NCBI GenBank assembly: GCA_049724395.1
Contig: JAUGWO010000170.1
Location: 62,001-126,000, forward strand
Reading direction: 5' to 3'
Origin: Spongospora subterranea f. sp. subterranea
Lineage: Eukaryota > Endomyxa: Phytomyxea > Phytomyxea > Plasmodiophorida
DNA: 64,000 nt
Both the position numbers and the translations under genes were made by a program. This document shows, in pieces, positions 34,942 through 49,079 of the stretch (position 1 is its first letter; every line of letters starts with the position of its first letter). The notes beneath the pieces were generated by a model. That model saw only the letters and a program-made list of their open reading frames with translations, searched no databases and was not told the DNA's origin.

Positions 34942-35690
34942 CATAAAGTCCGTGACTGGTACACACATATGTACACCTAGAGTAATTTCTACTTCTCAGG
35001 GAGTTTGAGAAGTAAGACCTTGTGAGATTTAGGGTAGACACTTGTGGTTTAGGCGGAAGCGTGTTGTCGACAGGGAGGTTCATGACGTAATGGTCATTCT
35101 GTACATCCGTTAGAGGCATTGCCTCGGAAATGATTAGGGAGGCGTTCGCGTACGTGTTGGGGCTTTGCTTTTATATGAGCTTCAGAATTATTGTGAGATT
35201 GGGTCTGGTTTACTGACTATCTCTCTCTCTCTCTCTCTCAACTCCCCAAGTAAGATGTAGTGACAGATGGTGTCACTTATGTCGATCCTCGAAATCTTCA
35301 GATGTCGCTGTGTGATGTCTATGGCTTGGAGGAATACATTTTGATCGAAAATTGATCGAAGCTGTGGGCAGCCCGTCTTTGGATGCACTTGGTTTATATA
35401 AATTCTGTGCGACTGACCGATGAGGACGTGATTTTCGGCTATTTTTCCCACGACGGGTGTGCTTGTCGAGTTTGCTGAGAGTATTAGGATTTTTGATATC
35501 ATCAACGGCTGGCTACGGCTTCAACTTGCCAGACATTCTCATCAGTCAATTACACAATTATTTAACAGCAGATATCTTGGATCATCCATAACCGCAAGAA
35601 CGGGATGTTCTCCGGTTTTACAAAGTCCATGGAGCCACCACTGAAAATGCTGTGCAGCCACATCAGGACGTATACGCCGCAACTCGAAGT
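34942..35690. other. Intergenic with (CT)n run and inverted Ulp1-like fragment
   Basis: A CT dinucleotide run at about 35219-35240. At about 35490-35640 (+) the frame IINGWLRLQLARHSHQSITQ is a diverged inverted copy of part of the neighbouring Ulp1-like gene. No intact gene is supported. Confidence 0.55.
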
Positions 35691-36306
35691 ATCTCTCTGC
35701 GTCGTACAGAAAACTTCAATCGTTCCGTTGTTTAGATGGGAAAAAAATGGCCTAGATTCCGATCAAAGATCTGAGTGATCCGCCTCAAGTTCTTCTCAAG
35801 ACCCAGTGGGTCATACACGAGGACTTGCCTGCCGACAATCGCACACCCGACCTAGTGTGAATTGTCAAGCTATATCACAATGTTTAAGTGTGGATATTAA
35901 TGCTGAGACGTCTTACATTTAGCGGGATCAAATACAATTTCCGCTGAGGTTTGAAGTGTGCAGCTTCTCGCCGATGGCGATTAATGATTCGTGTCCGAGA
36001 TACCTGCAGTAGGACTGAATCCAACAACGCAATTGACTGATGGGAATGCATTGCAAGTTGCAGCCGTAGCCAGCCATTCATGATATCATCCGTCAGGCAA
36101 GTCGTTCCGGCGAGATTTTCCATCAGCGTCCTGGAATTAATCTCCGACATGAACTGATGCTCCAGGCGGTTGTTAATCAAAGCCTCTGGCACGATACTGG
36201 TCGCCGTTTCAATACAAACTGTATTGAACGGGTCCTGATCTGGCGCAACGAAGGTGGCCTCTTTGATCCAATCTTGGAATTTCCGTGCCAGAGCAACAGT
36301 TTTCAT
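35690..36306 (-). CDS. Ulp1-like (C48) cysteine protease, probably partial
   Basis: ATG 36306 opens MKTVALARKFQDWIKEATF. The block CLTDDIMNGWLRLQLAMHS resembles the Ulp1 start motif W-L-x-D-x-x-I-N, and KLYLIPLN precedes a possible donor as in the Ulp1 pattern I-P-I-N. Further down, QVLVYDPLGLEKNLRRITQ fits the segment with the catalytic Asp (Y-D-S/P-L-G). The Cys-box was not found, so the gene may be incomplete or its last exon unrecognised. A diverged inverted fragment of the same sequence lies 400 bp away, which suggests a duplicated, perhaps transposon-borne, protease family. Moderate confidence in family, low in activity. Confidence 0.45.
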
Positions 36307-36682
36307 TTATGGGTAAATATCATGCATTTCATGAATTAATTTTCTGAACTGAAATCAGTAACACTTGACAATCAAGACATGATGCCTCAATGTTCATCTG
36401 GAGTAAACCCTCCGGCCATCAAAACTTGGTGACACTTGTCTACCAGATTTTTTGGCAACAAATTCGATATCTGAAAATTAGTGTTGGACTGGAGACCCAC
36501 AAGAATTCTCGCAGCGGGGTTTCGCTGTCACGATGAATCAGATAAAGGAATCTTTTCCAGTTTGGTATTGACATTATTTTTACTCAACCTGTGGTTGATT
36601 TGGGTAAAACATTGGTGTGTCCGCCCCGGACCTGTTTTAAGTGCCAGAGGGATTGGTAATTTGGGGTTCAGTGTGGCGCAAT

Positions 36683-38366
36683 ATGGTCGAACGTGGCGAT
36701 ATTGTTCTGCAGGCGTCAGATCCCGAACTTGATCGAAAAATCAAACAGCACGCCATCTCCAGTTTAATTCGTGTTGCGGTTCCATCCGATCTCCCGATCG
36801 TCCAAGCGGAGACATTACTCGCACAGCTATATTCAAATGTTTTAGCACAACTGGGCCCTCAAACCGACGCCACGATTGCGTTGACGTGTTCGCCTGACCA
36901 GCCACGACGACGACAGCACTACAACTGTGTTATACTTGGCGGCACTTTCGATCATCTTCATCTCGGCCATAAACACCTGCTTTGCCTGGCAATCTGGACG
37001 ATCCAGCCATCCGGTCGCCTGTTGTTAGGTCGTCGCTTGTTACCAGAGACGTATTAGCGTATACTAACCCTTCATCAGGTCTGACAACAGACGAATACCT
37101 TTCGCAAAGAAGCAAAACAATGGCCAATTTGATTCTCGATTATGCTAAACGAGATCAACAGCTGCGCTATTTCATCAAACAAATTGACCCGAGCGTTGAT
37201 TTTGAGATTCTTCCCATCAATGACGCGTACGGTCACGCCGGCCGGCCTGATATCGACGCCATCGTCGTGTCAACAGAAACACAGAGTTCGGTCGATGATC
37301 TCAACTCGCGCCGTATTCGTGAAGGTGTCTGCGATTGGGCGGCGTCATACCCGTGTATAACACATTGCTTCAGGGGTGCCGCCGCTAGAAGTTGTTGTCG
37401 CCAACACGATCGGGTGCCGCATCGTTATAATCACACTTCCGTCCGACTTATACCGTGTTTGAGTTCAGCCTTGACCAGACGGATGGCGCCAAGTTGAGTT
37501 CCAGCTGGGTTCGAACCCGCGTCGATCGCCGCCAGAGGCTCGAATCGCGTTGGAACGTTACGATGACGGTGATAAATCGCCGTCATTTTCGTCGAGGTCG
37601 CTCAATTACATTGGTTCAGAACCTCGGTGTCGATGAGGACTTGGCCACATCTCAATTTTCCCGCCTTTGCTCCGAATATGAGGCTCCTGGACGTTTTTAT
37701 CACACGCTTGAACATCTCGATTCGATGTTCGCGCTATTCGATCAGATATCGTCGCTGCATGATCGTTGCGTTGTGGAGATGTCGATCTGGTTTCATGACC
37801 TAATCTATGATGTCTCGAAGACCGATAATGAAGCCTGTAGCGCCGCCCTGGCTATCTCGTATTGCCTCCAGACCGGAATAGTATCCAATAATGCTGAACA
37901 TGGCCTCCGATCCTTCTTAACCATCAACATATAGGCGGAATTGATTGCAAAATCATCACTCATCGACAAGTTTATATTGGCGACGACGAGCCACGAGACA
38001 GATCTCGCTTCTCTCAACGAGGCGTCCCTGTCGGATTTAAGATCGTTCCTTGATATCGACCTGTCGATTTTGGGGAAACCCGCTGAAGAATACATCGCAT
38101 ACGCCAAGAACATTGCACGCGAATATCGCGATGTTTATTCGTAAGATCGGATTCCATTATGATCTCGGTAAATTTACCTGGTCTGCAGGACGAAAAATTT
38201 CTGTCAAGGACGATGCCGTATTTTGCAGAGAATCCTTTCGAAACAGCGAATATTCAAAAGCGACGAGATGTTCAATCGTTTTGAACAGCAGGCCCGTGCC
38301 AATCTAGCGCTCGAGATCCGCTCATTATCCACTGGCTGTTTGTTAAACCAGAACGACAAGTGTTAA
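36683..38366 (+). CDS. Phosphopantetheine adenylyltransferase fused to an HD-domain phosphohydrolase
   Basis: Six exons: 36683-37028, 37079-37324, 37374-37413, 37469-37880, 37935-38140, 38189-38366. The PPAT half has VILGGTFDHLHLGHKHLL (nucleotidyl-transferase T/HxGH motif), GLTTDEYLSQRSKTM, INDAYGHAGRPDIDAIVVS and the ending TDGAKLSSSWVR, equivalent to the usual K-x-S-S terminus. The frame continues without stop into an HD domain: GRFYHTLEHLDSMF, MSIWFHDLIYD, ILATTSHE, FLDIDLSILG, NRFEQQARANLALEIR (COG4339-like). PPAT makes dephospho-CoA from 4'-phosphopantetheine and ATP; the HD partner's substrate is unknown, perhaps a CoA-pathway nucleotide or phosphate ester (inference). No dephospho-CoA kinase domain is present, unlike animal CoA synthase. 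A tactaac branch-site-like motif lies in intron 1. Confidence 0.87.
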
Positions 38367-39251
38367 TCATAATCTCCATTTAGTCTTTTGCTTTTCAAGT
38401 TGAGGAAGTCATCAAAGTTTCATCGCCTTTGTCGCGAACGGCGCCGTAAATTTGTTCCAATAGAAGTGCCGAACTCAACTGAAGTTTGATGTCCTGATCT
38501 TCTATCGAATATACAACCCCCGATCGTGATCATCGCCATTGTCCCCGTTTTCTGCCAATGCCTATATCCAACAACAGGGATCGCGACCTTGGCCATAGAA
38601 CCACACAGGGCCAGACACGCCCCTAAACCGTGTTGCCCCGTTTAACCGGATCACGATCCCTTGCCCGACCCATGTCGTCTGGCGTCATACTCCTCCTCCA
38701 ACCATTAAACCACCCATGATCTTACTCTAACGCGATCGCCGTTCAATTCCCTGCCAATGTGCGCCATCAAATGTCTCCATGTCATCCCCGTCTCTTACCT
38801 CCTGGAGTTGATTACGATCGGTGGTGCAGACGATATCACTGCGACAGCAAATACGTTTTCTATTCAGCGACTGAATCTCAGAGTTCACCTAATCGGGAAT
38901 CGTGGTCGGAACTTGACTGCAAAAAGACTGCAAAAACCGAGACGAGCTAGAAAACATCAGCGATTTAGGTCTGCACCAGGCGATCGACAAAATGAACATT
39001 CTTGTCTGCACCAGGTGATCGACAAAATGAACATTCTTGGCCGGTTCGACCATCGTTTGTTTTTAGAAAATTCATCTCCCGAACGGTCGATGTGATGATA
39101 AATACTCGGGTGGTTATATCTGTCGTCTTGACGGGGATGTGATTTGAGTTCTTGTAGATTTCGATGATATGAAGATGGTGTTGGCCCTGGTCCATTGGGG
39201 GTGTTTTACAGGAGGGCTCGCCCCGTTATTCATTGAGCGCGTTCGCACACA
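38367..39251. other. Intergenic with a short tandem duplication
   Basis: At about 38969-39038 a ~35-bp unit (tctgcaccaggcgatcgaca, then aaatgaacattcttg) occurs twice in tandem. No gene seen. Confidence 0.6.
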
Positions 39252-41551
<2,300 letters not shown>

Positions 41552-41860
41552 TGATGATTTCATTGGTGGAGCAGATATTTGACAACCAGAAAAAGACAAT
41601 CGCTGGCAACAAACTGTAAGGAAAACAACCGACAACGGAACGGTGGAGCTGTTGTCTTCGGAGAATGTCGAGCTCCGATCAAACAACTAAGACTAAGTTT
41701 ATAAAACACGAGAACTTTTGGTATTGACGGTGAACAGAATGAAGGTCAGATGTGGATAGACAAAGACAGAAGTCTAAGGAAGGACGTTATGTGGTTTATG
41801 AAATATGGAGAATTATCGCGACGAAAAAAAAACCATGGGTCGACTGAATATCATCATGAT

Positions 41861-42667
41861 TTACAAATTTTGTTTATGATCTTGTGGTTTCGTCAGCGTT
41901 TTACTGTGAGAGATCAAGTAAGCAACAAAGCTATTGAACGGCTATAAAATATGTACCTTAGCCAATCGAGACCTTCGTATAAACCTTGACCTGTTGTCGC
42001 ACAGGTCGCCTGGATGTACCAGTTACGCTGACGAAGTTGGTTGAGGCCCAAACGCTCGGTGACATCGGTGACGTTCATGGCGTTAGGCAGATCGGATTTG
42101 TTGGAAAATACCAACAGGGCTGCATCGCGTAGTTCATCTTCCGCCAACATTCGGTGGAGCTCATCCTTGGCGCTGTGATCGACACCGGAACTCTCGTCAA
42201 TTCGCTCGCGATCGTTACTGTCAACAACGAAGATGATTCCCTGCGTATTTTGATAATAGTGGCGCCACAAAGGTCGGATTTTGTCCTGACCACCGACATC
42301 CCAGACAGTAAAGGAAATCTGCTTGTACTGTATAGCCGAGGCAAATGATCAGTCTTGATAACTACCTTACCAGAAAAAATATTGTTTACCTCAACAGTTT
42401 CGACATTGAAACCTGCGGTTCAAAAATAAGTCGTAAAACATTTGATTCCCAAAACCGAAAGTAAAGAAATGTGAATTTCCTGGAACATTCAAAAAATGAA
42501 ATATACAGATGGGCTTACCAATAGTGGGAATGGTCGTGACGACTTCACCGAGCTTCAACTTGTAAAGAATAGTGGTCTTTCCGGCAGCATTCTAGACCAA
42601 CCATCAGGATTCGCATCTCCTTCGGAGCCATCAAATGTTGCCATAGCTTCGTGAACGAGACACCCAT
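41861..42667 (-). CDS. ARF1: ARF-family small GTPase (ARF1-like)
   Basis: Four exons on the minus strand: 42519-42667, 42390-42412 (23 nt), 41957-42327, 41861-41903. The product starts [13 protein letters not shown], with Gly2 for N-myristoylation, then EMRILMVGL, the P-loop (one extra base at 42590-42591 interrupts it), [42 protein letters not shown], switch/interswitch as in [13 protein letters not shown] and [17 protein letters not shown]. It ends [17 protein letters not shown] 7-residue insertion sits between RIDE and KDELHRML, where ARFs are normally invariant in length (42160-42200). Role: coat recruitment and membrane traffic at the Golgi. The gene for a likely exchange factor is at 1-4719. 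Confidence 0.92.
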
Positions 42668-43706
42668 AGCGTTCTATGCACCGCAAAACAAAGGTCAGAA
42701 AACTCCCCCAGGATGTGCCTCAGCTACGAACGTGTCCGGGATGTTATCGTTCTAACCCCTGGGTGCAGCGGTTAACGAGCAATTGGTCGTTATCGAACGA
42801 ACGTCAACAGATAGAGCGACGTTGAAGAAGAAGCACAACTGAAGTGACAGAGAGTGCGATCTACCGAGGCCGTGACGCAATTATTATCATAGTGTATACA
42901 AGTCATGACTTATCCCACTGTCGCTACGACAGCCTGCACTGTTGCCATCGGATACACTCTGACTCGCCGGCAGGAGGCGGGAACCCCTAGTGAATCAGGT
43001 AGAGTGGTGCGTGAATACACTTGGGGGTTGCACACACGACTCACGCGGCCTCAACAATCGACACAGAGGCGTAACCACAAAGGGCTGCGTTCAAATGATG
43101 ACTGGGGCTCACTGTAACGCGACATCGTTGGGCGTTGGCTGAATCGGCAAATCGTTTGACGATGAGGTGCGGGATTGGCAAGAAATTGTGGTGTGGCCAA
43201 GCATCGTACACGCCCCCGTTCCAGCTCGTGAAGCTGAACCCTTACCGACGGATACGTCGCTTGTTTCCAATGCTCTAACGCTCTCCCATCTCAACCAAAT
43301 ATCTCTGTCGTCTGGCTGCTGTTGCCACGTATTTTGTGTTCCGGGAAATTCGTTCGTTTCTCCCTGGGTGTTTGTTACGAGATCCAAAGACCGGGCGCGT
43401 TTTCTCCATGACCCCGCCGTCGTCGTCATTTGAGTGGCTATGAGTCCTTCACAGAAGCGGCGCCGCCATCGAAACTTTGACACGTCGTCAGCGTATGAGC
43501 GGCTGTTCGACGAACGGGTTGTTCGAACGTGACGTATTCAAAGGAGATCCCAGAGACATCAGGAGAACAAATGACAGAAAGGGACAGCATCGCACTGTCC
43601 TTGGGCGAGTCCCGATCCCCCTGACAAATCTCGAAATGGGTTCTAACTTTTACTGACTGGTTTATTACACACACAATTTATTATTAACTCTCTATACCCC
43701 AATTGA
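42668..43706. other. Intergenic, possible small gene on minus strand
   Basis: The minus frame 43483-43109 (124 aa, Ser/Thr/Arg-rich) overlaps the end of another (43674-43438). Neither has a recognisable domain. Nothing convincing otherwise. Confidence 0.3.
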
Positions 43707-46604
43707 TTACGACGATTTAACCCGAGCGGAATGGCATCGCGGGGTCAGCCGTTTACGGATGCGGCAGAACGACACGCCCTCCTTCTCGGCGCACGACAGT
43801 GAAGCGGACGACGATCCCGGGCGGGTGCGGTCCCGATCATCAGCTGTCCCTGGTCGAGGGGTTATGGCTGCCGTCTCCCTTGCCCTTGACGACAGCGGAC
43901 GGCAGATATGACTCCCTTTCCCTAACGACCGCCGTAAAATCTGCACTAAATGGCCAGGTGCCGGTGTGGCGCAACAAGACGGCGTCGCCGGCGTCTGCGA
44001 TTCCTGTCGTATTGGAATATATATCGTCGTCCCCCTAATCTTCTCGTGTTTCGTTCCGCTCATGATCGACGTCGCTCTCAAGCAGTCGGCCAGGACGCCC
44101 TCGTCGTCGTCGGTCTGCACATCGCCCTCGTTCCCCTCAAACCTGGCGCCCCCCTGCGGCGACACGTCCCTCGGTCTGGATGGCGCCATGGCCGCCACCC
44201 TGGCGATCATGAGCGACCCGTCCAGCGGCAATGGCGTTGCCGGCGACGATGGCGATTGAATCACAATCTTCGTAACCGGCGAGAGTATCTGCTGATTTGT
44301 CGACGTCGTGGAACTTGTTCGCCCATCGACAACGATCTGCTGTGGATTGCCGGAAACGTGCGCAATCAACGCGGGCGGTCGAACGATGGTCTGACGTCGC
44401 GATCTCGTCGCCTTTGGAGAAGGCGATATCTCATCGGTTCCCCGGAACGTTGACTCGCCCTCATCCTGATAATGAACCGGTCCCACTCGGCCCGATGATA
44501 ATCGCCCCTGTTTCAGCAGCCGTCGCATCGTCGGCGGCGATCTCGGCGTTCGGAAATCGACGCAATCGCTTTCGGTGAATTCATCAGATAACGTTGCTAT
44601 CGTTGGCGGATTCGCCAGCGATAGCCCTGATATTCGCGATTTCTTCGGTCTGTTCGCGAAATCTGATTTGGGCGTTTGTGTTCCTGATCTAGAGTTGAAA
44701 ATCGCGAAGGGAATATCCCGACTCATTCGTTGCAACGCCGCCTCAAGCATCACCGTATCCAGCTGATCGCTGTCCGACCGCAGATACGCGTCCCCTAATT
44801 CGCTCCCGTATTCTGACACCTTCCCACCGATTGACAGGCTCACGTCCACCGAGGAGTAATCGGCGATATCGTTGACGACGCGCTCTTCCGTCGTCACCAA
44901 TCTGGTGATATCGCCCCGGTCAACGACGGGTTCGTCATCGTCGGGATCGATCGATTTCCACCTGGGTGGGCGGTGAGGTGGTGTTGTGGGGCGTTTGGCA
45001 CCACAATCGGCCGTCGTGGTTGGGCTGGAGCGGGGCGGTTGGCGATACGATCGGGCCAATATGATGGGCGGATCTCCAGGATGATTGAACAGATATCGAT
45101 GATTTCCTGATGCGGATCGCGACCGCAGCTCATCGAAATCCGACGCGATCTGTTCACTGATTTTCGCGTCAGATCGTCCTGGTTTGGCCTGTTTTCTCAA
45201 CGCGATATCATCGAGATCTTGAGCGTTATTTCCGTTTGGCACAGCATCGGTTGAATAATCGTCATCATCCTTGCCCGTTGTCGTCCGTCCCGATCGTGCT
45301 GCTCGGCCAGCTGGGTCCGGTGACGTCGGTGGACCCCGATCCCTGTGCGATAACTGGACCGAGATTCCCGTATAGTTCCCGACCCATTCAGACCCTGTCT
45401 CGGCAACCGTGCTCGGGTCTGAGTCGCTTGTCGACGGATACGGTCGTTGGTCACTCGCTGACGGAGCGGTATGGGCTATCGTCCTCGCTAGATCGCCATC
45501 TATCGCCTGTCCATCATTGGCCTGGTATTGGGCGAGCGGGCCCAGGTCTTCCGCTCCGGCAAGTGCCTCGCGACCCGAACCTGATGATTGCTGATCGCCG
45601 GTCGTGTTCGCTGCCCTGGAGATCGGCGAGAACGGGTCAGGCCCGTCGGTTGTCGCCGAATACGTGAAATCACTCAGGTCTGGCGATGGACCGATTTTCA
45701 ATGAAAAAGGGTCCAACAACAGGGGATCATCACCGGTCCTGTCGGCAGCAGCGCGACTAAATGGCGCTACAACTGGTTCGGCAGTCGGACGGTGCCCCCT
45801 TTCCTGGTGATCGCCGATCAAGGTTGTCGTCGCTTCACCTTGTTGGTCGGATCTCATTCCCGTCGACACCGACTCGACAATGGCGCCACCCGTTTGGTTG
45901 TCCGAAAGTAAACCACCTCCGTTCGTGTGGCGATCAGCGGCATTGCCGTCGTCATCGTCGGTCATTGCGTGTTTGGTCTGAACCCCATAAGCGTTAGCGG
46001 CGCCAGCCACATAGACCGCCTTGAAATTCTCTGAACGAACTGCCACATCTTCACGACGATCATCGTTGGCTATTGCGGAGAGGACCTGATCCCTCGACCT
46101 TGGCGCCATCCCGCTGACATTCCTGAAGGGCGGTTCTTGATTGTTGCCCTGACCAGAATTTGGACCGGGCGACAGGTCATGATGGTGACTGCCCTTGGAT
46201 CGGTCGCTCCATCGATTACTCAGCGACGGCGACGGCGATGGATTACGGGACCGATGATGTTCTGTCGCCATTCGGCTGATATCTTTTCGTTTCGCGTCGT
46301 CGAACAGATTCAGCGTTTGTTTGACGTCGGAAGAAATCCGCGACGCTTTCGAGAACACGGAATCGAGCACGAGCCCGATCTTTTTCTTGACCGGATCCGT
46401 TGCCGGAACTGCTCCACCACATCAATGCCCCTGAACCGAAACCAACGACGCTCTATTACCGAGCTTGTTAGCGTTCGCCCGTCGGCGTTTCTTCTCCCGT
46501 GCTCGACGGAAACGGGGCGTGGGCTTCTCCAGGTGGAAGTTGTGATCGACACCCTGAGCCAATGGCGTCGTTCCGGGCGAAACTTGACCCGATTCTGTCG
46601 ACAA
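43707..46604 (-). CDS. Long disordered protein, possibly C-terminal part of the upstream gene
   Basis: An open frame of about 887 aa (46370-43707) with no ATG at its head, preceded in neighbouring frames by a basic stretch EKKRRRANANKLGNRASL and by VKKKIGLVLDSVFSKASRIS. It is rich in Ser, Pro, Asp and Arg, with long disordered segments and a few basic clusters. No enzyme domain. Lack of its own start and closeness to the exons at 46646-47742 suggest it is the C-terminal part of that protein, joined by introns or through small frame breaks. Function unknown. Confidence 0.55.
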
Positions 46605-46645
46605 ACGCGCTGAAACTGGCGACGAACCGGAGACCTAATCCGAAA

Positions 46646-47742
46646 TTAAGATTTGATCGCGTTTTCGATTGGCTCTTTACCGGTGGAGGAACAGGACGTC
46701 GGTCCGGTTTCGACAACAGGGTTCTCCTGACGGCGACAGAATTTGGCCGAACCGCCTTCGCGACCTGAAAATGTCAAGAGCCGCAGGTGGATCCGTGTTG
46801 GCGCCAACATATCTCTCGGAGCTGATGGACCGACCTGGTCAACGGATGAGATTGGCTGATGATGGGAGGCGATGGTTTCCGATTTCCTGGGCGAGGACGG
46901 CTCGCTCGCGAAATAGTCGATGAACTCGCTGGTGCTGTTGATCTGCGAGTACGCCTTGTACTGGAACTTGGCGTCGGGGCGCTTCAGGACGCCGTTCACC
47001 CGTGTCGCCATCGACCTGAACGCCATGCGGCTGAACAAAACCTGTGTGGAGGGAGCACCGCCGGTTCAGAGGATTGCCAGTCCGATGTGTCGCCATGAGC
47101 CCCCGCTCACCTTCAGGAACATGCTGTAGTCGTTCGCCTGTAGCGATGGCGTCCACAGGTCGGCGACCTCGTACAGGGACGCGCGAAACTCGACGAAATT
47201 CAGTTTGAACTCCCCGTTTGAGTCGCGAACCCAATCGTCGAACGCCAATTGTCTGGATTCCTCAACCGAAGGCGTCGCCTCCGGAGGGTATAACGCCTTC
47301 AACAACCTCATGTGGTAATCGACGTACATCGCTTTGTTCAGCAGGCGTCGGCCATCGTTCCCGTCGCCGAAACCGGCCCCAAACGTGCGCCAGAACTCGC
47401 GCGCGATTCGCTCCACCTGCGGGTCCAGGCGAAGGCGCTCGCGTATCGCCAGCGCGGACGTCGTGTACATGTTGGAGTCGACCTGATCGCGATATTCGGT
47501 GACGACTTCCACTCCTGAAAATCGTGACTCGATCAGACGGGCGCACATCATCGTCGCGCCTGAATGTTCTCACCATCAACGACCATAGCGATGTCCTTCG
47601 CCTCGTCGAACACGAACTTGTTCAACCGAATCTGAGTCTGAGCCGATTGCGGTTTGATCGTCCAGAACTCGGCGAACGCTGGCGTCGCTGTCGACGCGAC
47701 CGGCACCGTCGGCGTCGCCATTCCGATAAACCGTAAACCCAT
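46646..47742 (-). CDS. Protist-type protein with a repeated flagellar/cytoskeletal-like domain, N-terminal part
   Basis: Starts at 47742 (MGLRFIGMATPTVPV). An intron from GTGAGAACATTC at about 47585 to TTTCAG at about 47521 joins MVVDG to VEVVTEYRDQVDSNM. The next exon holds YVDYHMRLLKALYPP, FDDWVRDSNGEFKLN and LYEVADLWTPS, a pattern (aspartate-rich loop followed by F-x-x-S-L-x-E-x-A-D-L-W) I recognise from uncharacterised proteins of flagellated protists. A second intron (GTGAGCGGGG at about 47111 to CACACAG at about 47044) joins YSMFLK to VLFSRMAFRSM. The frame closes at 46646; the protein may continue into the disordered segment downstream. Assignment to the flagellum or cytoskeleton is tentative. 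Confidence 0.55.
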
Positions 47743-47771
47743 CTACACAACAAGAAAATCGGCGCGATTCG

Positions 47772-48080
47772 TCAACTTGGAGCGCGGTTGGCGAAAACGA
47801 GCGGCCGTTTTCCGACCTTGATTTTGTTGCCGACCTTGGCGAAGCGGTCCCTGATGGAATGAGCGGGTTCGGCTGTAAGTTCTGGGGGCATTATGATATG
47901 GACAGGGAATGGCGCCGGGGGTTTAAAACGGGACGATATCCGTTCAACGATCGGTGCCGGGGCGGGTACCACCGAATCGGCGGCGGCGACGTCGTCGCGC
48001 ATGCCGACCGCCGTCAACCCGAATATGGCGTCATTATTGCTGCTCAATCTGGCGCGCGTCCGGTTCGCCGTCCCGCGCAT
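47772..48080 (-). CDS. Hypothetical small protein
   Basis: Frame of 102 aa from ATG 48080; Pro/Ala/Arg-rich with PAPAPIVERISSRFKPPAP and a basic C-terminus (RFAKVGNKIKVGKRPLVFA). It lies between two minus-strand genes in the same orientation. GC-rich DNA here also leaves plus-strand frames open (47859-48254), so the strand is uncertain. Not recognised. Confidence 0.3.
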   Translation of the reverse strand: MRGTANRTRARLSSNNDAIFGLTAVGMRDDVAAADSVVPAPAPIVERISSRFKPPAPFPVHIIMPPELTAEPAHSIRDRFAKVGNKIKVGKRPLVFANRAPS

Positions 48081-48471
48081 CGCCCCCGAACGGGCTTAGA
48101 TTGGGATCGGCGATGGCGTTGCGCGACGGCGATGACGCCCCATTTGTTGCAGGTCGATTATCTGGGGGAGTACGCCCAACCCGATCCGCTCCAGGGCACC
48201 ATTGCCCTCCACCGATTCTCGGGCGATTCGGCAGAAGAAAAAACTAAACGATAATCGCGCTTTGACGAGTTACACATATTGATGCGCTTCGAATTCGCCG
48301 GCGGATTCGAAATGCGATTTTATTGAGCGGACCTGGGTTTTGAAAGAAAAAGGTTCTCTTGACTCTAATATTGGTCTACTTGATTGAAATGGTCAAATTG
48401 TAAAGCGACTTGCATATGTATTTCTTGTACAGACTCGTGGGAGTTTTGGAGAATTAACGGCAGTTTAGTTG

Positions 48472-48745
48472 TCAACTTCCCAATCGGTTTCCACGAATAC
48501 GATAGCGAGGATCCAGCTATAACACAAAACGGTTTGATTAAAAAGGAACACACACACAAAGGTACGAAAAGACAGTCCGCCAATACCTGGGCGCGTTGGC
48601 AATTGGCGAACGCCAGACGGGCGACGCGACAGGTCTCGGGCTCGTCGATCATGCACTGCTTGAGTGGCGTCCCGGCCCGACCGCAATCGCTCTCGGCCAG
48701 ACAGCGCAGCAACGAGCGGAACGAGTCGCCACACGCCGTCGCCAT
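48472..48745 (-). CDS. COA5: Cytochrome c oxidase assembly factor PET191/COA5
   Basis: Exon 1 is 48587-48745, a 70-bp intron is 48517-48586, exon 2 is 48472-48516. The spliced product is about 67 aa: CGDSFRSLLRCLAESDC, LKQCMIDEPETC, RLAFANCQRAQ, then LDPRYRIRGNRLGS. The Cys spacing (twin CX9C-like) and the terminal R-x-R-x-R-G-N block match PET191, an intermembrane-space protein needed to assemble cytochrome oxidase. The unspliced reading of 126 aa loses this ending, so the intron is well supported. No cleavable presequence, as expected for MIA40 substrates. Confidence 0.88.
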
Positions 48746-49079
48746 TCAGCAAAGATGTGGTCTGAGGATCGACCAGCTCCCTCTCCTCTCTCACACCGCT
48801 CGCGGCCTTTGTCATTACCGCCGTCGTCGATTCCCTGGCGATGTTGCCACCATTGCCCTGTAACGTGATGGATGGCGCTAAACCTGTTACCCATTGACAC
48901 AGAAAGTGGATCCCCTTTCCTGTAATAATTGCATTTCTAATTCCATGACATGGCGTTCAAGATAATTCCTGTTTTTTCTTTGTTCAGTTTTGCTGTTTAC
49001 TTGTCGCCCTGAACGGAGCTCGAAAATGATTTCTCAAAACCGAATTCGGAGCGATGAATGGGCACATTTCATTGGTGGG

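Noticed and set aside
42901-43117. Small plus-strand frame (MTYPTVATTACTVAIGYTLT)
   Set aside because: Short, no motif, no visible exon partners; a stretch this open is expected by chance.
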